64,000 nucleotides of DNA from positions 16,900 to 80,899 of the IMG/VR virus record IMGVR_UViG_3300044612_001981. One strand, written 5' to 3'. The stretch's first letter is position 1; every line of letters begins with the position of its first letter. The notes below the pieces were generated by a model, which was not told the origin of the DNA, ran no database searches, and saw nothing but the letters and a program-made list of their open reading frames with translations. The translations under genes were made by a program, and so were the position numbers. Shown one piece after another: positions 60,928 to 64,000 of the stretch. The DNA comes from a virus.

Positions 60928-61775
60928 TGTTCTACGATAGAGAAGATTGCACTAAAGTTTCATTTTTTCCAGATGATTACGGAACGCCAAGCGGAGTTTT
61001 TGTCTTTAAAGGGTTTTACACTGACGAAGAGTGTAAGATAGTTGAGGATGCCTTAAAAGACTACCAATATGATCAAAAATATGAAGATACATTAATAAGC
61101 TGGTATGCAGATAAGCTGAGCCCACCTATTTTAGGATTACATAAGTTATGGGAAAAGGCAAGCGAAATGCTTTACCCAGAATATGTTATACACCCACAAA
61201 ACAATGTGCTTGTTATAAGCGAACACATGAATCAGGGTATGTTTACTCATTCTGATTCTCCAGGCAAAGGCGAGTGCCACAGACTTTCTCAGGTTGACGT
61301 ATGGAAGACATGTTGTGAGCTAGATTTTGGCCTAGTTGCTTACTTTGGAGACTTTGAAGGCGGAGAAATATTCTACGTAAACATTGATAAAGATGGTAAT
61401 AAAAATCCAGCAGTAGGAGAAGAAAATAGGTTAACTATTAAGCCAGAAAGAGGAGACCTAATTGTGCATGGTGCATTTGATCCTCATACACATGGTGTTG
61501 AAAAAGTTACCAAGGGAGTACGTTATGCATTTTCAAACTTTGTTCTTAAAGCAGAAGATAATCCAGGAACTTTTCACAACTATAAGAGCCCAGAATATAA
61601 TGTTCAGATAAAAGAAGCATACAACGGAGACTTTGAGCATTTTCAAAATGTATGGATGATGCCACTTAAACAGAATCCTCAGTTCACCCCAGAGCTAATT
61701 AAAAAATATCAAGCTTCTGGACTAGAGGGAGAAGCTTTGTCAGATATGTTTATGGGAGAATTTAAAGAGCATTAA
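60927..61775 (+). CDS. 2OG-Fe(II) oxygenase-like protein 6
   Basis: 282 residues. His108 and Asp110 (FTHSDSPGKG), His189 (DPHTHGVEKV) and Arg199 (KGVRYAFSN) complete the metal and 2-oxoglutarate sites; strands AYFGDFEGGEIFY and IKPERGDLIVHG. Longer than its relatives, with ~70 residues after the catalytic domain (FQNVWMMPLKQNPQFTPELI). The only rightward oxygenase. GGGGGA upstream of the ATG. Substrate unknown. Confidence 0.88.
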   Translation: MFYDREDCTKVSFFPDDYGTPSGVFVFKGFYTDEECKIVEDALKDYQYDQKYEDTLISWYADKLSPPILGLHKLWEKASEMLYPEYVIHPQNNVLVISEHMNQGMFTHSDSPGKGECHRLSQVDVWKTCCELDFGLVAYFGDFEGGEIFYVNIDKDGNKNPAVGEENRLTIKPERGDLIVHGAFDPHTHGVEKVTKGVRYAFSNFVLKAEDNPGTFHNYKSPEYNVQIKEAYNGDFEHFQNVWMMPLKQNPQFTPELIKKYQASGLEGEALSDMFMGEFKEH

Positions 61776-61839
61776 ACGCCATATAGTGCGAAAAAAGTGC
61801 GCCGCGAGAAGAAGCATATTCTAGTCAACTGTAACATAT

Positions 61840-61855
61840 TGTTTCACATGAAACA
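61840..61855. promoter_or_regulatory. parS-like site
   Basis: TGTTTCACATGAAACA differs at one central base from the bacterial chromosomal parS consensus TGTTTCACGTGAAACA bound by ParB. No ParB or ParA gene is in the window. Confidence 0.55.
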
Positions 61856-61897
61856 TTTTATCTGAAATACCCCTTATAAAGCCTCTAGAGGCTCTCT

Positions 61898-61917
61898 AAG
61901 CCTTTACTAGGCTTTTT
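61898..61917 (+). terminator. Rho-independent terminator after oxygenase 6
   Basis: AAGCC paired with GGCTT around a 7-base loop, followed by TTT. Preceded by a second small palindrome. Confidence 0.6.
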
Positions 61918-62013
61918 GCCTACCCAAGGGCGGGAGAGGGCCAAAAAGTCCTTTTACGACGATATCCTTTATTGTCCCAAGTATAATCAATAAGACGTAT
62001 ATAGATCAAGGTA

Positions 62014-62151
62014 TTATATAGACTCATCTTCGTCATCGACATCAAAGATATCTCTAATCCCGCCCATTTTTTTAATTTCGTATAGAAATATAAATACTGG
62101 AGCTAGTATTGCAGATATAATTAATACTGCAGAGTAATATTTTTTTCTCAT
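62014..62151 (-). CDS. 45-residue membrane protein
   Basis: Basic start MRKKYY, one hydrophobic helix (SAVLIISAILAPVFIFLY) and an acidic tail (DVDDEDESI), so a single-span protein with its tail probably outside. The ATG overlaps the stop of the cupin-like gene (ATGA), good evidence of translation. Small membrane proteins in this context could modulate lysis or exclusion; function unknown. Confidence 0.68.
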   Translation of the reverse strand: MRKKYYSAVLIISAILAPVFIFLYEIKKMGGIRDIFDVDDEDESI

Positions 62152-62771
62152 ACATCCCGTCTCTTTTCTAGTATATCTTTGTCTAAATCACTGATTACCT
62201 TTTCTCTTTGTGTTTCTTTATTTAAATCTTTTGGAATTGGTACATAAGGCAAATTCATAAAAATTAATGATCCCCTAGGAGTTAAAGGTGTTGTTTCATG
62301 CAAAGTCCACCCTCTCATATACAAAACATCTCCTGACTCTAATATAACTCTATGCTCTGTCTTGCTTTCATCATAAGGGTCTATTAGTAGCCATTCTACT
62401 TTACCAAAACAATTAATGTGAACTACGTCAGACTGGTCGTTGTGAAGAACAGCATGAACACTTTTATTATGTACGTCTCCTGTTTGCATAAGACTTAAGT
62501 AGTATGTATCGGTATTCCCATAAAGCTTAGATAATTCTTTTACCGTCATTGACCAATCAGGAAAGTATCTTAAATCATCATTTGATATATCCTCTCTTGT
62601 ATTTCTTCTACAAGATTTATCAAAAGTTTCAAGAATTTCTTTATGGTAGTAGTTAGAGTAATTTAAAAAATCTTTTTCAGTAACCTGCCAATCTATGCCA
62701 TTTTTTAAAACGTAAAATGGTAGATCTTGCAGCTTAGCTTCTAATATAGCTTGAACTATTTTATTCTTCAT
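62148..62771 (-). CDS. Cupin/JmjC-like Fe(II) oxygenase
   Basis: 207 residues. LHNDQSDVVHINCFGKVEW has an H-x-D pair, followed by LESGDVLYMRGWTLHETTPL with a distal His, as in cupin-8/JmjC-type Fe(II)/2OG hydroxylases; a final strand RGSLIFMNLPY follows. Different subfamily from the prolyl-hydroxylase-like set. Start 62771 has AGGA seven bases upstream. Substrate unknown. Coupled to oxygenase 7 upstream. Confidence 0.75.
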   Translation of the reverse strand: MKNKIVQAILEAKLQDLPFYVLKNGIDWQVTEKDFLNYSNYYHKEILETFDKSCRRNTREDISNDDLRYFPDWSMTVKELSKLYGNTDTYYLSLMQTGDVHNKSVHAVLHNDQSDVVHINCFGKVEWLLIDPYDESKTEHRVILESGDVLYMRGWTLHETTPLTPRGSLIFMNLPYVPIPKDLNKETQREKVISDLDKDILEKRRDV

Positions 62772-62778
62772 ATATATC

Positions 62779-63501
62779 CTAGTCAACTGCTTTATTCTTA
62801 GACTCTATGTATTTCTTTAATCTAGGATGCTTTATTACAGGGTCACCTTCTTGGAAAAAATATCTAGGGTCATCTTTTAAATTTTTACGTGGTTGATCAT
62901 CTCTTCTCCATATTTCCTGAGAACTCGATGATTCTAAATCAAACATTTTATTTGCATCAAGATAGTACTTTTTATTTATTTGTCCAGTAAAAGTTATTCT
63001 ATTTCCACTAGTTATCTTACTAACTCCATGCACTATATTTACATCATGGATTACTAGGTCCCCCGCTTTTGGTTTGTATGCAAAGCTGTACTCTGGATAA
63101 AATATTTCTCCCCCTTCGTAATTGTCGTTTATGTATACTATGTAGGATAAATACGCCATATCTTTGTCAACCTTTTTTACATCTGAAGATTCATCAACCT
63201 CAATATCTCTTATAGCACATTCTACGTTGACCACATCTGTGTGTACTGCAACATCTTGACCAACTGATCTATAAACTAGATTTTTTATTTGAACTGGAAA
63301 AACATTCTTGGATTTTGTTATTTGAGAAAGTATATCGCCATATTCTTCAATAACGTCTGTTTCATAGAAACCAGGTTGAGTAAATTCATCAATGCATTTT
63401 TTTATAATAAACTCTATATCATTAATAAAATTATTGTATATCCAAACACCAGGTATTACTTGCTCGTGCAAGTCAATGTGCTGTGGTGTTTTATATGTCA
63501 T
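62779..63501 (-). CDS. 2OG-Fe(II) oxygenase-like protein 7
   Basis: 240 residues. H-x-D in DVAVHTDVVNVE, distal His in VNIVHGVSKI and Arg in SGNRITFTG; strands VYINDNYEGGEIFYP and YKPKAGDLVIHD. A ~20-residue insert rich in Asp/Lys separates the H-x-D motif from the next strand. First gene of a leftward unit; TATAAT lies exactly six bases ahead of the ATG and there is no ribosome binding site. Substrate unknown. Confidence 0.87.
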   Translation of the reverse strand: MTYKTPQHIDLHEQVIPGVWIYNNFINDIEFIIKKCIDEFTQPGFYETDVIEEYGDILSQITKSKNVFPVQIKNLVYRSVGQDVAVHTDVVNVECAIRDIEVDESSDVKKVDKDMAYLSYIVYINDNYEGGEIFYPEYSFAYKPKAGDLVIHDVNIVHGVSKITSGNRITFTGQINKKYYLDANKMFDLESSSSQEIWRRDDQPRKNLKDDPRYFFQEGDPVIKHPRLKKYIESKNKAVD

Positions 63502-63507
63502 CTATAT

Positions 63508-63513
63508 ATTATA
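63508..63513 (-). promoter_or_regulatory. Perfect -10 box six bases upstream of ATG
   Basis: TATAAT on the minus strand, then ATATAG and the ATG at 63501. It lies 15 bases past the tRNA 3' end. Confidence 0.55.
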
Positions 63514-63527
63514 CTACTTCTATATTG

Positions 63528-63600
63528 TAGGGATACTGGGACTTGAACCCAGACTCTATTGTATATAAGACAAGTGCTTTCACCGTTAAGCTATATCCCC
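63528..63600 (-). tRNA. tRNA-Ile (anticodon UAU)
   Basis: 73 bases that fold as a cloverleaf. Acceptor GGGGATA with TATCCCT; D arm GCTT/AAGC with GG in the loop; anticodon loop CTTATAT with U33 and anticodon UAU; T arm CTGGG-TTCAAGT-CCCAG. The first anticodon-stem pair is a C-U mismatch. CCA is not encoded. It would read AUA, a codon frequent in this AT-rich genome. Confidence 0.85.
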
Positions 63601-63680
63601 TAGTTTGTATTAAATTGCAGAATTATTCCGCATATACAAACTAGGATCGATATAACACCTACCCAAAGAAAAGTTTTCAT
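63600..63680 (-). CDS. 26-residue single-span membrane peptide
   Basis: MKTF, then a hydrophobic helix LWVGVISILVCICGIILQF and NTN. ATG overlaps the stop of the 37-residue zinc-finger gene (ATGA); the stop abuts the tRNA. Coupling and composition suggest it is translated. Function unknown. Confidence 0.5.
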   Translation of the reverse strand: MKTFLWVGVISILVCICGIILQFNTN

Positions 63681-63790
63681 TTCCCGCTCTTTATTAGCTT
63701 ATTGATGCAACTAACGCAAAAGTTTTCTAGTACGCCTTTTGAGTTTAATCTCTCAACATATTTTGGTCTATCACAGAAGTTGCATTTCAT
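63677..63790 (-). CDS. 37-residue zinc-finger microprotein
   Basis: MKCNFCDRPKYVERLN and ENFCVSCINKLIKSGK give two C-x2-C pairs, a zinc ribbon. The ATG follows TATACT by exactly six bases with no ribosome binding site, so it is probably the first gene of a leaderless message including the membrane peptide and tRNA. Function unknown. Confidence 0.6.
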   Translation of the reverse strand: MKCNFCDRPKYVERLNSKGVLENFCVSCINKLIKSGK

Positions 63791-63796
63791 GATCTT

Positions 63797-63802
63797 AGTA
63801 TA
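63797..63802 (-). promoter_or_regulatory. Extended -10 box for leaderless transcription
   Basis: TGC-TATACT on the minus strand, then AAGATC and the ATG at 63790. Confidence 0.5.
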
Positions 63803-63854
63803 GCATAATTCTAGTCAACTAGCATTTCAGATTCTACAAAATGTTAATATTTTT

Positions 63855-64000
63855 TTAATTTGTATGATACACATATTTGAAATGTCCGTTTTGTCTACAT
63901 AGTCCGCACATAGGTTTAAGGGCTTGAGCGTGAGTGTGATGGACCTCACAAAAGTTTTTTGACGACACGCCCGAGAAACGGGCATAAATGTCAGTCCCCC
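63855..64000 (-). CDS. 3' end of a zinc-binding-like gene cut by window edge
   Basis: The last 47 residues of a leftward frame: FCEVHHTHAQALKP, then CGLCRQNGHFKYVYHTN. Cys and His are arranged as in small zinc-binding or HNH-like proteins. Only the tail is visible, so neither family nor true start can be decided. Confidence 0.45.
   Translation of the reverse strand, partial: GTDIYARFSGVSSKNFCEVHHTHAQALKPMCGLCRQNGHFKYVYHTN

Larger units (their letters stand above)
61776..62013. other. Structured noncoding region between convergent genes
   Basis: 238 bases without a convincing gene. It holds the parS-like 16-mer (61840-61855), a copy of an 18-bp motif (61813-61830), the palindrome GCCTCTAGAGGC (61881-61892), a terminator (61898-61917) and a further long-range stem pairing CTTTTTGCC with GGCCAAAAAG. 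Confidence 0.65.

Overview
The window is part of the genome of a tailed, double-stranded DNA bacteriophage with siphovirus architecture. It carries an HK97-fold capsid set, tail tube, a tail-assembly chaperone pair with a -1 frameshift, a 3624-residue tape measure protein and a very large set of fibres. It is AT-rich throughout. Several small transcription units place a -10 box exactly six bases upstream of an ATG with no ribosome binding site, the layout of leaderless mRNA. Together with TTG/GTG starts, a PASTA-like repeat in a fibre and a parS-like 16-mer, this suggests an AT-rich Gram-positive, probably actinobacterial, host. That host assignment is inference. Both edges cut genes, and no terminase, integrase or cos site is recognisable, so the genome is longer than 64 kb.

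Layout. (1) 1-7121, leftward: replication and early genes, in transcription order metallophosphatase, zinc ribbon, MerR-like HTH protein, C2H2 microprotein, two small unknowns, DnaB-type helicase, small unknown, DnaG-type primase, gp32-like ssDNA-binding protein, small unknown, and a bacterial-type DNA polymerase III alpha subunit cut by the left edge. Many junctions are ATGA/TAATG overlaps. A near-consensus promoter (7178-7205) and a 24-bp palindrome precede this operon. (2) 7209-35873, leftward: morphogenesis, in transcription order small unknown, portal, protease/scaffold, major capsid, SAP-like protein, connector and closure proteins, tail terminator candidate, major tail protein, chaperones G/GT, tape measure, Dit-like protein, large baseplate/hub protein, fibres and an H-type-lectin-like protein. 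(3) 35956-56808, leftward: an accessory fibre and enzyme region with LamG-like, collagen-like, phenylalanine/proline-repeat, KI-repeat and alanine-coil fibres, interrupted by five 2OG-Fe(II) oxygenase-like genes and one DUF6065-like gene (38898-43216). (4) 56876-59119, leftward: putative EF-hand holin and class II ribonucleotide reductase. (5) 59322-59391: back-to-back consensus promoters. (6) 59425-61775, rightward: secreted lysozyme-like enzyme, small proteins and another oxygenase. (7) 61776-64000, mostly leftward: a noncoding block with a parS-like site, a small membrane protein, two more Fe(II)/2OG- or cupin-type enzymes, a tRNA-Ile(UAU) and microproteins.

The early genes would build a phage replisome supplied with dNTPs by the B12-dependent reductase. 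The leftward late genes build the virion. The many oxygenases sit among fibre genes, so modification of virion proteins, DNA or host surface are all possible, and none is shown by the sequence. The most unusual elements are enzyme-like domains inside the tape measure protein, Phe/Pro tandem repeats shared by two fibres, the leaderless promoter design and the parS-like site.
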